From contig JAFMOC010000588.1 of the NCBI GenBank assembly GCA_019802505.1, positions 101,001 through 165,000 of the forward strand: a stretch of 64,000 nucleotides of DNA, given 5' to 3'. A program made the translations under genes and the position numbers. Of the stretch, positions 35,701-46,185 are shown piece by piece. Position 1 is the first letter of the stretch. Each line of letters opens with the position of its first letter. The notes below the pieces were generated by a model. It saw only the letters and a program-made list of their open reading frames with translations. It ran no database searches and had not been told where the DNA came from. Origin of the DNA: Corydoras sp. C115 (Eukaryota; Chordata; Actinopteri; Siluriformes; Callichthyidae).

Positions 35701-38700
35701 CCTAACATCCATTATCTCACGCTTTATCCTCTATTAGGGTCGCGGGGGGGATGGGGGTCCCCATGCCCATCCAGGGGAGAACGTTTCAGGCGCTGGGCAG
35801 ACACACCCAGGACAGGACGCCAATCCATCGCTGGGCACACACTCACTCACACAGACACACTCTATATGGGGCAATTTGGAGAATTCAATTGGCCTTCATC
35901 CATGTTTTTGGACTGTGGGAGGAAAGCGGCGAACCCGGAGGAAACCCACGCGGACACGGGGGAGAACGTGGAAACTCCACCCAGATAAGGATTCGAACCG
36001 GGATTCCCCAGCGCTGAGAGGAGAACATGCTAACCACTAAGCCCAACCCCTAACATCCTTTCCAGATGTTAATACCGCTTAAATAGCAATCCGCCGAAGT
36101 CAGAGCACCAGCTGGCTCCTAAAGGGGACGAAAAAGGGACACAGTGATTGGCTTTTTGCATGAAAGGTCCAAAACACACTTGTGAATGAGAGGCGTAGTA
36201 AATGCCTTTTGCGTCTTTTGCCGCCTTCCCGTCCTCACAATGGCAAAGACATTCTCTATGAGCATGAAGTCTGAGAGAATTAAATATGATCTGTGCAGCG
36301 GGGACGAATACGGACGCCAGTCTGACCAGGGCTTCAGTCAGCAGGTTTATGGAGGAGGATACAAGAGCGCAGAAGGCAGCAGCTCCGGCTCCTACAGCCA
36401 GGGAGGCTATGGGTCCGTTCAGCCTCAGACAGGTACAACAACGGTTCCACACTCGGCTCCTGATTTGGGCACCCATTATGATTTAGGGTCCCTAAAGTGC
36501 ACCCATTACCCCTTTTAGGGTCCCTAAAGTGTACCCATTACCCTTTTTTAGGGTCCCTAAAGTGCACCCATTACCCCTTTTAGGGTCCCTAAAGTGTACC
36601 CATTACCCTTTTTTAGGGTCCCTAAAGTGCACCCATTACCCTTCTTTTAGGGTCCCTAAAGTGTACCCATTACCCTTTTTTTTAGGGTCCCTAAAGTGCA
36701 CCCATTACCCTTTTTTTAGGGTCACTAAAGTGCACCCATTACCCTTTTTTTAGGGTCCCTAAAGTGCACCCATTACCCTTTTTTTAGGGTCCCTAAAGTG
36801 CACCCATTACCCTTTTTTTAGGGTCCCTAAAGTGTACCCATTACCCTTTTTTTAGGGTCCCTAAAGTGCACCCATTACCCTTCTTTTAGGGTCCCTAAAG
36901 TGCACCCATTACCCTTTTTTAGGGTCACCAAAGTGCACCCATTACCCTTTTTTTAGGGTCCCTAAAGTGCACCCATTACCCTTTTTTTAGGGTCCCTAAA
37001 GTGCACCCATTACCCTTTTTTTAGGGTCACTAAAGTGCACCCTTTTTAGGGTCCCTAAAGTGCACCCATTACCCTTTTTTAGGGTCCCTAAAGTGCACCC
37101 ATTACCCTTTTTTTAGGGTCCCTAAAGTGCACCCATTACCCTTTTTTTAGGGTCCCTAAAGTGCACCCATTACCCTTTTTTTTAGGGTCCCTAAGTAATA
37201 AGCGCATTCGCCCCCTCTTCAATTTGGTTCCCTTACAAGTTTAACTTTCCGTGCAGGTGGATATGGATCCTCACCTCCATCGCACGGCTTTGGCCTGTCC
37301 AGTCAGTCCTACAGCTACGGCATCAGCAGCCAGCCGGGGCAGGATGGAGGTTACAGCCAGGCGCAGTCACCCCTCGCGATTGCTTCTAGGCGAGTCGCAT
37401 GAAACCGGCCGTTGGGTGTTAATCGAAATGAATGAGGTCTTCTGCTGATTGTTGATAGTGCAGTATCAATTTACACGATCAATATTCTTACACATAGCTA
37501 CGGCGGCAGGTCCCAGTTAATGGGCTACGGGCAGCAGCAAGGGGGCGGTGGTTACGGAGGACATGGTGGAGGTTACGGTGGTTGCAGAGGCCAGAGCGGA
37601 GAATACGGAGGGAACGGAGGCCAGCGTTCCCCCAGGCATGGCTATAATCAGCCTGCCGGTTACTCTCCACCCCAGAGCTATGAGCAGGGGGCAGGTGGGA
37701 TTAAAGACACGGTCCAGTGTGACAAACTTTGATCTAACTACACTATACATTCATTATTGAATTATTTGTAACGAATCGGTATCTGTTTCAGGATTTAACC
37801 AGGACTCCCTGAACATCAGGGAGCCAGCAGGGGGCTACGGCGGCCTGGACGAACGATACGAGCAGGATGAGCCCGACGTGCGCGGTCAGTTTGGCGGAGG
37901 CGGTGGGTACGGCGGTCGAGGGGCCGGCGGGTTTGACCGAGGAGGTCATGGGGGACCCCGCGGCAGAGGAGGAAGAGGGTAAGCGCTGTATTATACTGTA
38001 TTACAAACCTACACCATTCAACCTGTCTGTCAGCAGTCAAGTGTATAATGGTTAGGGGTGAGCTGCAATATTCTCTGATTCGACGATTCGATTCGGAGAA
38101 CCGTAGTCAACTATGAACCTCATAGTCGAATGTACCATTTTGACCACATGGGGGCGCCCATGGCTGCTGCTAAGCATTAGTTTTTACATGAAATGTCTTT
38201 GTTTTCGTTATATATATAGCCTTTTGTCAAATAAAATCATCCTAATTTCTGTTAATATTTTTTCCTTTGAAGTGGAAAAAAAGTCCAGAATGGGGATCCC
38301 ATTTACGGTGCTCTAGAAAAACAAGTAAAATATTTTTTTAAATCTTTTTTAAAAACCACGCTTATAGCGCCATCTTGTGGTGAAATTTTAACTTCAGTCG
38401 ACTATAGGGAAAATCTGACGAATCAGATTTGACTATGAAAATCCTTAGTTGAAGACACCCCTAATAATGGTACACAGCTTTTGGTGAAGGTTAGTGACTT
38501 TGGCATGGCTGTTGGCGCCAGAATATTGACTACAGTGTGGAATTGTAGAACTACAAAGTCCATCTTTGGAGTAAGTGGAATGGCCAACATGGACAACGGG
38601 TGGAGCGAAAAGGGGGCGTGTCCAAACATTTGACTGGTGATGGTTGATAAGTGAGCGTTGTGGAGGATACGTATACCTTTAATTGCTTTTGCTTCTCTTT

Positions 38701-41700
38701 CTCCATCAGAATAAGCGAGCGAGGAGGATTCAGTAAGTAAAAAAATCTTCAGGTTCCTTTTTTTTAATAGAACCCCTTATTTAATAAAATTGTTGGAACA
38801 TTTGTTAAAAAATGCAGGTATAAAGAAACTCTTGATTTAATTGACAGAACCAGGGTGGAGGGTTGTGTTCATGTGTTTATTCGCTTTTATAAGAACTATT
38901 ATTATATAACGGGTACTTCCGCTCCTTAAATCTGATTGGCTGAGCCGGTTGTCCAGTCAGGATATCATTGACAATAACACTTGATATACAATACATTCTT
39001 TTCCTGATGTTTTTTTTTCATTCATTCATTATCTCCCGCTTTATCCTCTATTAGGGTCGCGGTGGGGTTCCCCATGCCCATCCAGGGGAGAACGTCTCGG
39101 GCTCTGGGCAGATACACCCAGGACAGGACGCCAATCCATCACTGGGCACACACTCACTCACACAGACACACTCTATATGGGGCAATTTGGGCAAATCAAT
39201 TGACTTGATCCATGTTTTTGGACTGTGGGAGGAAACCGGAGAACCCGGAGGAAACCCACGCAGACACAGGGAGAACATGGAAACTCCACCCAGATGGGGA
39301 TTCGAACCGGGAATCCCTAGCGCTGAGAGGTGAATGTGCTAAACCACTAAGCCACCGTGCCGCCGATGTTTTTTTTTTTTTTTTTAAACTGTGTTCTGTA
39401 ATTTGGCCACCAGCTGACAGTATTTGATTCTTAGAGAAACCGGAATCCTGTTACTCAGCGATCATTCATTCATTCATTCATTCATTATCTTCCACTTTAT
39501 CCTCTATTAGGGTCGCGGGGGGGTTCTCCATGCCCATCCAGGGGAGAACATTTCGGGCGCTGGGCAGATACACCCAGGACAGGGGGGCAAATGTCACACC
39601 TCACTCACATGGGGATTCAACACTCTATATGGGGCAATTTGGAGAACTCAATTGACTTGACCCATGTTTTTGTACTGTGAGAGGAAACCCACGCGGACAC
39701 GGGGAGAACATGGAAACTCCACCCAGATGGGGATTCGAACCGGGAATCCCTAGCGCTGAGAGGCGAACGTGCTAAACCACTAAGCCACCGTGCCGAGGAC
39801 TAGATCCCGTCGCGGAGGACCAGATTATTTAATTTTATTTCAATAAATGCATTTATGAATCAAACCTTGTTTAATTATTATATTGTGTTCGTAAACCTTT
39901 TATAAAAGCAAAAGCAATAAGACACTCGAGGTTGTTTATTATTGCGAATAAATCACGTGAAAGAGATGTAACCGTACCCCGCTATGCGTCGGGACTAATA
40001 AGACCTGTTTTCCGTGATTTATTCACAATAATGCCACGCCCCTCTCATACCTTATTGCTCTATTAACAGCATTCGTTCCGTCTGCAGGACCGCGGGATCA
40101 TGGACTTGGTGGACTGAGCAGTAGGTGAACCTCTAAACACGGTTCTGCGGCTGACGTTCTATTAGCTCCTCTCTAATGCTTTTTTTTTTTTTTTTTTTCA
40201 CACAGTGCCGGAGCTGGATCACTCCGAGAACAACACCATTTTCGTGCAAGGCCTTGGCGACAACTACACCGTGGATTCCGTCTCGGATTTCTTCAAACAG
40301 ATCGGCATCATTAAGGTACGGAGCGGAACGCGTAGGCCTTTACCGGGTTCTGCCGGACGCGCCGTGACCTCATCGTCTCCTGACCGAATGGGGACCGAAG
40401 ACGGGGTTCGTTAAGCTCAGGAACACGGCTGGTGGCTGGTGGTTGGGGAGGGGGGGGTACGACCCAACCACCAGCCAACAGCCGTGTTCCTGAGCTTAAC
40501 GAACCCCGTCTTCGGTCCCCATTCGTTCTGCCGGACACGCCGTGACCTCATCGTCTCCTGACAGCACATCGTCCTCCACCTCAGGTCAACAAGAAGACCG
40601 GCTTGCCCATGATCAACCTGTACACGGACCGAGAGACGGGAAAGCTGAAGGGGGAAGCGACCGTATCCTTCGATGATCCGCCGTCCGCTAAGGCCGCCAT
40701 CGACTGGTTTGATGGTACAATTTTTAATTTACATTCTTTAAACTATCCATCCCATTATCTTCCGCTTTATCCTCTATTAGGGTCGCCCATCCAGAGGAGA
40801 ACGTCTCGGGCGCCGGGCAGATACACCCAGGACAGGGCGCCAATCCATCACTGAACATTCACACATACACACTCTATATGGGGCAATTTGGAGAACTCCA
40901 TTGATTTGATCCATGTTTTTTGGACTGTGGGAGGAAACCAGAGAACCCGAAGAAAACCCACGCGGACACGGGGAGAACATGGAGAACTCCACCCAGATTG
41001 GGGATTCGAACCGGGAATCCCTAGCGCTGAGTGGAGAACATGCAAAACCACTAAGCCAGCATGCCGCCTTTTTTTAACTAATGAACATACAATTTGCGTC
41101 ATACAGCACCAGTCAAACGTTAGGACACGCCCCTTTCCTGCTCCATCCTCTATGTCCTCCACTTACCATACAGATGGACTTTGTAGTTCTACAATTACAG
41201 ACTGTAGTCCATCTGTGTTCTGTGTTGTTGTTCGCCCCCTGGTGGTTCTCAGGAGCATCACAGAACAGGTATCATTTGGGTGGTGGATTGTTGATGGTCG
41301 TGTTCTGCAGTGAGACTGCCGGGATAGGACTAACGCACCCACCCATTAACCCCTGCTCTGTGGTGGTACTATTGGGGTTCTGAGCATTAGAACAGAGTAC
41401 ACAGTGTGTACCGTAGAACACAAACAGATGGACTACAGAGTGGAACTGTAGAACTGCAAAGTCCATCTCTGTAATGTTCCTGAGTGAGTAGCGAGGTTCG
41501 AGGGCGTCGTCTTGTTCTGTGATTCACAGGGAAAGATTTTAACGGCAGCCCCATCAAGGTTTCCTTCGCGACCCGCCGAGCTGAGTTCAGGCGAGGAGGA
41601 GGGAGAGGCTCGAGAGGAGGTCGCGGACAAGGAGGTGAATGCGTCCGACTCGCCACTTTGAGAAACTTTGTTTAGCGGGAGGCGTAAATTGCGTCTGCCT

Positions 41701-44104
41701 CTCAGCGCCGGGGATCCGGGTTGTAATCCTGATCTGGGTGGAGTTTGCATGTCCTCCCCGTGTCTGTGTGGGTTTCCTCCCACGGTCCAAAAACATTAAA
41801 TGGGCTGCTTTTAAATTGCCCCTATATAGTTTGTGCATTTCTATGTATGTGTGAGTGAGAGTATGCCCAGCGATGGATTGGCGTCCTGTCCTGGGTGTAT
41901 CTGCCCAGCGCCCGAAACGTTCTCCCCTGGATGGGCATGCCCATCCAGGGGAGAACGTTTCGGGCGCTGGGCAGATACACCCAGGACAGGGCGCCAATCT
42001 ATCATTGGGCACACACTCACTCACATAGATACACTCTATATGGGGCAATTTTGCGAATTCAATTGACTTGATCCATGTTTTTTGACTGTGGGAGGAACAC
42101 GGGGAGAACACGGACACGGGGAGAACGTGGAGACTCCACCCAGATGGGGATTCGAACCGGGAATCCCTAGTGCTGAGAGGAGAACATGCTAAACCAATTG
42201 GCCGCCTAATTGGGATTTTCATTTCATTAAATTTTTTTTGCCAGACTTATTACAGTGGGAAGTTTGCATGTTCTCCCTAGCACTTCCACAGTTGAATGAT
42301 ATGTATCGGGTGACCTGACAGCACGTGATCCTTTGATCCTCAGGTCCTATGGGCAGAGGAGGATTTGGTGGCGGCAGAGGAGGAGGAGGAGGGGGCAGTT
42401 GCGGCGGTTTCCCGGGCAATAACGGAGGCGGTGGAGGAGAGCAAAGGGCAGGAGACTGGAAGTGTCCGAACCCGTGAGTGTTTCTGCCCGGTCGGTCTGT
42501 CTTTAAGGAGGCGCGCGTGTGAGGTGATGATGATGTTCCGATCTTCTCCCTGTGGAGGTCGTGTGGGAACCTGAACTTCGCCTGGCGCAACGAGTGCAAC
42601 CAGTGCAAGTCGCCCAAACCTGAGGGCGGTGGAGGAGGACTGCCATCTATGGAAGGTGAAACGCAACTACACGGTCAGCTCCCGTTCACACAACGTTGGT
42701 TTCGCAGCAAAGTAATTAAAACATTAATAAATACATTTAAAAATTCAAAGTGGGCGAGCGGACGCTATCCACGAATAGTGGGTGTGGTAGCTGGGCGGTG
42801 CAGTGGCTTAGTGGTTTCGCATGTTCTCCTCTCAGCGCTGGAGAGTCCCGGTTCGAATCCCCATCTGGGTGGAGTTTCCATGCTCTCCCCGTGTCCGTGT
42901 CCGTGTCCTCCCACAGTCCAAAAAACATGGATCAAGGGCAATTGAATTCTCCAAGTTGCCCCATATAGAGTGTGTCTGTCTGAGTGTGTGCCCGGTGATA
43001 GATTGGCGCCCTGTCCTGGGTGTATCTGCCCAGCGCCCGAAACGTTCTCCCCTGGCTGGGCATGGGGAACCCCCCTCATGGTTCTCCGCGCGCGACTGTG
43101 GTGAGGGTGTTGGACTATGAATCGGAATGTTGTGGGTTCAATTCCCAGGTCCACTGCTTGAGTCCTTAACCCTCCAGGGGGCGCTGTATTATGACCTGAG
43201 CCCAACCTCAAGTTGAGATACTTGTAAGTCGCTTTGGAAGTGACCCTTAAGGAGCCAGCCTCTTTAGGCCGCCTCCCATCCCCCCCATTCCTTTGTTTAT
43301 TATTGGATGTGTATTATCCCTTTAGTACGAGGCAGGTCACTAAGCTGCCACGCCCAACGTGAAAAAACACCCTAAGACGTGAATGTTATGTTCCACGTAG
43401 GACAACGACTTATTTGACATAGTGGACCCGGGCCTGTGCTTTTTCAGGTGGATTCGATGAGGATCGTGACTGTGGACCGGGCGCTTTCGATCTCGGCGGG
43501 TTCCGTGGGCGCAGGGGGGACCGCGGCGGCTTCAGAGGAGGCAGAGGAGTGGATCGCGGGGGATTCGGCAAAATGGAGTCTCGGTGAGAATCAAACGATT
43601 CAGTTATAATACAGTTCCACCTCCTGCCCGTGATTTATTCACAATAATACACGACCTCGAGCGTCTCATTGCTTTTATAAAACACTTACAAACGCACTAT
43701 AATAAAAAATGTTTTTAAAAGTTAATAATCTGCTCTTTGGTGACGTAATCTAGTCCGGCTTTTTAAAGTGAACACTGAAAGCTGAGTAACAAGATTCCTG
43801 TTTCTTTAACGATAGTGTGCCATCTAGTGGCTAAATCACAGAAGACAGTTTATAACAACAACCGCAACAGGGTCTTGTGTTCAATGGCACGTCGATTCGA
43901 ATGTGAAGCGCTCAGACGTGTGCGTTATTGTCAATGATGTCACGGCCGGACAAACGGCTCAGCCAATCAGATTTAAGGACCGGATATATTATTATTATAG
44001 AAGGCGATAATGCGTCAGTGGTCGATAACGTTTCTTCGTTTTGTGCCGTTTTGCTTTTTTTCAGGGGCGACTTCAGACACGATCACAGAGATCGGCCGTA
44101 TTAA
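32708..44104 (+). CDS. fus: FUS RNA-binding protein (FET family), complete
   Basis: Mainly nuclear RNA- and DNA-binding protein of transcription, splicing and stress granules. Coding exons: 32708-32720, 33015-33051, 36299-36432, 37257-37389, 37498-37694, 37792-37978, 38710-38732, 40088-40120, 40206-40315, 40585-40714, 41530-41634, 42344-42473, 42558-42655, 43448-43583 and 44065-44104. They sum to 1506 nt, 501 aa, all phases consistent. It starts MASSDYSENSQ. A Gly/Ser/Tyr/Gln-rich low-complexity domain and an RGG region follow. The RRM runs from NTIFVQGLG to IKVSFATRR. RGG repeats come next, then the RanBP2-type zinc finger (DWKCPNPSC, then NECNQCKSPKP). A last RGG block ends in the PY-NLS RGDFRHDHRDRPY. 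The low-complexity domain is shorter and more Gly-rich than in mammals. The donor after 37389 appears to be GC rather than GT. Introns 2 and 3 hold large tandem arrays. Confidence 0.96.
33100..35560. repeat. ~230-bp tandem array in fus intron 2, about ten units
   Basis: The anchor GACCGTGGAG recurs at 33291, 33521, 33748, 33989, 34217, 34449, 34678, 34906, 35148 and 35388, so periods are 227-242 bp. Length changes come from a G run (7-20 G) and from a 14-bp block (CTGCTGTCCGGTGC) present in three units. Most units keep several frames open on both strands. In one + frame each reads NWTVEPCQKVKV, then LHHVDGG, which resembles the KVAWSDESRFLLHHVDG part of Tc1-like transposases. Confidence 0.9.
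35530..35630 (+). pseudogene. Transposase-like sequence adjoining the array
   Basis: GGGGAACCTTGTGTACATCC and CATGTGGTGGTCACT continue the same transposase-like reading (GNLVYIHVVV) past the last unit. The array thus grew inside a longer Tc1/mariner relic. Confidence 0.5.
35707..36045 (-). repeat. DANA-like SINE
   Basis: Antisense copy in fus intron 2. The CCACCGTGCCGCC end is lost. Confidence 0.88.
36065..36200. repeat. Dispersed repeat with AAATAGCAATCCG motif
   Basis: Shares TTAAATAGCAATCCGCCGAA with the copy at 13385. Class unknown. Confidence 0.35.
36475..37196. repeat. ~35-bp minisatellite in fus intron 3, about 20 units
   Basis: Unit TTTAGGGTCCCTAAAGTGCA followed by CCCATTACCCTTTT, starting 43 bases after the donor of exon 3. 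Variants: GTGTACCC, T-run length, TCACTAAAG. One unit is shortened near 37040. Confidence 0.92.
38053..38463. mobile_element. hAT-type MITE with perfect 8-bp target-site duplication
   Basis: The element runs from TAGGGGTG to CACCCCTA. ATAATGGT stands on both sides (38045-38052 and 38464-38471). It is 411 bp with no coding capacity, in the fus intron after exon 6. Confidence 0.85.
38505..38642. repeat. Tc1/mariner-type MITE, one end
   Basis: Only the right end is present: GAATTGTAGAACTACAAAGTC to GGGGGCGTGTCCAAACATTTGACTGG. Confidence 0.7.
39018..39363 (-). repeat. DANA-like SINE with target-site duplication
   Basis: GATGTTTTTTTT flanks both ends (39006 onward and 39364 onward). Full antisense copy in fus intron 7. 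Confidence 0.9.
39459..39796 (-). repeat. DANA-like SINE, internally rearranged
   Basis: Antisense copy with a misplaced ATGGGGATTCAAC block near 39610, likely a small internal conversion. Confidence 0.85.
40347..40562. repeat. 63-bp-arm hairpin bracketed by 38-bp direct repeats
   Basis: The left arm 40385-40447 and right arm 40463-40525 are inverted with one mismatch; the loop is 15 bases. Direct repeats start GTTCTGCCGGAC at 40347-40384 and 40525-40562 (one mismatch). It fills most of the 269-bp fus intron between the two RRM exons. Confidence 0.93.
40745..41069 (-). repeat. DANA-like SINE
   Basis: Antisense copy starting 30 bases after the donor of the second fus RRM exon. A short deletion removed GGGGTTCCCCATG. 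Confidence 0.88.
41104..41475. repeat. Tc1/mariner-type MITE, nearly complete
   Basis: Outer end CAGTCAAACGTTAGGACACG, inner ends TGGACTTTGTAGTTCTAC and GTAGAACTGCAAAGTCCATC, in a fus intron. Confidence 0.78.
41692..41937 (+). repeat. DANA-like SINE, left arm of a spacer-less palindrome
   Basis: Sense copy that stops at CTGGATGGGCA, where the mirror copy starts with no spacer. Confidence 0.9.
41938..42207 (-). repeat. DANA-like SINE, right arm of a spacer-less palindrome
   Basis: Antisense copy starting at TGCCCATCCAGGGG. At least 50 bases mirror the left arm exactly around the 41937/41938 centre. Confidence 0.9.
42796..43084 (+). repeat. DANA-like SINE, tail lost
   Basis: Sense copy ending at GGGGAACCCCCCTC and running directly into a V-SINE-like copy. 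Confidence 0.85.
43085..43250 (+). repeat. V-SINE-like repeat
   Basis: Sense copy with GGTTCAATTCCCAGGTCCAC (B box) and TAAGTCGCTTTGGAAGTGA. Confidence 0.65.
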
Positions 44105-44207
44105 CTTCCACCTTCTGCCCTGCAGGGGGCAGAATCCACAGACCTTTGAATTCTGTACAGATTTAACTTCATCGGTTTGGTTTTATTTTGTAAGATAGAA
44201 AAAAATA

Positions 44208-44213
44208 ATTAAA
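44208..44213 (+). promoter_or_regulatory. fus: fus polyadenylation signal (variant)
   Basis: ATTAAA lies 104 bases after the fus stop. It is the only plausible signal before the next SINE, but it is a variant hexamer and a distal site may be used instead. Confidence 0.4.
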
Positions 44214-44406
44214 GGGCGGCAGGGATCATAGTCCCGACCTCCGTTCAGTTTTACAGAATTACAGAACGCACCGACGCTGCACAACAACGACTCGTAAAGG
44301 TTTCACTTTCTTGAAAATGTTTGTTGATGATGATGAAGCCACTGAAGTGGAACTTAAACATGGTTCCTGATCGTATCGACCTCAGAGAACCATGAGACTC
44401 AGAGTT

Positions 44407-44757
44407 CATTATTCATTCATTATCTTCCGCTTTATCCTCTATTAGGGTCACGGTGGGGTTCCCCATGCCCATCCAGGGGAGAACGTTTCGGGCGCTGGGC
44501 AGATTCACCCAGGACAGGGCGCCAATCCATCGCTGGGCACACACTCACTCACACAGACACACACTCTATATGGGGCAATTTGGAGAACTCAATTGACTTG
44601 TCCATGTTTTTTGGACTGTGGGAGGAAACCGGAGAACCCGGAGGAAGCCCACGTGGACACGGGGAGGACATGGAAACTCCACCCAGATGGGGATTCGAAC
44701 CGGGAATCCCTATCGCTGAGAGGAGAACGTGCTAAACCACTAAACCACCGTGCCGCC
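44407..44757 (-). repeat. DANA-like SINE with target-site duplication
   Basis: AGACTCAGAG precedes the tail (near 44396) and follows the head (44758 onward). Confidence 0.9.
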
Positions 44758-44829
44758 AGACTCAGAGTGAGTGTTGAGTACAAACCAAAATCAGCAGTGG
44801 ACACTTCGATCTGAAATATCTGATCAGGA

Positions 44830-45700
44830 ACTCTATCATCTAATCTCAGTGTCCAGTGATCGTCCCCCAGCACTGAGGTTCTCCAGTCGCCGTGGTGACA
44901 TTTCACTGTCGTGATGATGTCACCATGTACATCATCAGAGAAGATCCAGGTCTGAAACAGAAAATTGGTTTTCACTGACACGTTGAACTTCATTTCGCTT
45001 ATTAAATCAGGTTCCACCAGAAGATTGGGTTCCACCTGCAGACCTTCAGCGGATGATGTGAAACTTCTTGATCTTCTTGATCTTGCTCTCGGTTCCTCGT
45101 GTCTCAGATAACGAGAACCGTCCCCCGTCCGGTTCACTGCTCTTATGAAATTCCTGATCAGTTTTCTCGGTTTTCAGTGACGTGGAGGCAGATCGGCTTT
45201 TGGTTTATGGGCCACGTTTTTCTGCTCTGAAGTCGAGTGCCGATGAATCGACCAGTTCTTTATAGAGAACCATGAGAGTCAGACCATGAGACATGAGACC
45301 ATTAAGACCATGAGACTCAGAGAACCATGAGATTCAGAGTTCCTGATCAGATATTTCAGATCAGTGTCCACTGCTGATTTGGGTTTGTCAAATCAGAGAA
45401 GATCCAGGTCTGAAACCGAAAATGACACGCTGAACTTCATCTCTTTATTAAATCGGGTTCCACCCGCAGATCTTCAGCAGATGATGTGGCTGATGTGAAT
45501 CTTCTTGATCTTGCTATCGGTTCCTCTCAGATAACGAGAACCATCCCCCGTCCGGTTCACTGCTCTTATGAAATTCCTGATCAGTGTTCTCGGTTCTCAG
45601 TGACGTGGAGGCAGATCGGCTTTTGGTTTATGGGCCACGTTTTTCTGCTCTGAAGTCGAGTGCCGATGAATCAACCAGTTCTTTATAGGGTCATCTGACT
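44830..45700. repeat. Diverged ~0.3-kb tandem duplication downstream of fus
   Basis: The block 44936-45260 recurs at 45393-45690, offset 457 bases (CAGAGAAGATCCAGGTCTGA, CGGTTCACTGCTCTTATG, GATCGGCTTTTGGTTTATGG in both). An open reading frame crosses the first copy on the - strand (44589-45137) but is broken in the second. No family is recognised. Confidence 0.75.
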
Positions 45701-45754
45701 CTTATTATGATTCACAAATGAATCATTTAATCAACACATTATGAGATGTAAAAA

Positions 45755-45762
45755 CTGAGGAG

Positions 45763-45803
<41 letters not shown>

Positions 45804-45805
45804 CA
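45755..45805. repeat. (ATT)n microsatellite
   Basis: About 14 ATT units. Confidence 0.9.
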
Positions 45806-45819
45806 TCAGAATCTTAAGT

Positions 45820-45905
45820 GTTTAAGAAGTGGAATCTCTGTGGAATTACACAAACTCACCCAGTTTAAAAAGCTTGTCTTGTCCCCAGATCCAATTTTAA
45901 GGGGA

Positions 45906-45978
<73 letters not shown>

Positions 45979-46185
45979 TAGTGTGTTCAGAGTTCAGGAT
46001 TAGGTTCTGGTTCCAAAAGTGTTTAAGAAGTGGAATTACACAAACTCACCCAGCTTAAAAAGCTTGTCTCGTCTCCAGATCCAACTGATTTCACTTTTAA
46101 GGGGATTTTTTTCATTATTATTATTATTATTATTTTTTTTTACAATAGTGTGTTCAGAGTTCAGGATTAGGTTCTGGTTCCTGCG
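45820..46185. repeat. Local tandem duplication with long T runs
   Basis: GTGTTTAAGAAGTGGAAT to TTTTAAGGGGA (45820-45905) recurs at 46019-46107. ACAATAGTGTGTTCAGAGTT recurs at 45975 and 46142. A T run of ~55 lies between. Confidence 0.85.

Noticed and set aside
36186..36298. Alternative fus start at the in-frame ATG codons upstream of exon 3 (MAKTFSMSMKSER)
   Set aside because: Exons 32708-32720 and 33015-33051 splice into 36299 in perfect phase and give the FET-type N-terminus MASSDYS. The upstream stretch looks like repeat sequence.
36475..37196. Interstitial telomere repeat
   Set aside because: TTTAGGG occurs once per ~35-bp unit and never as tandem TTAGGG.
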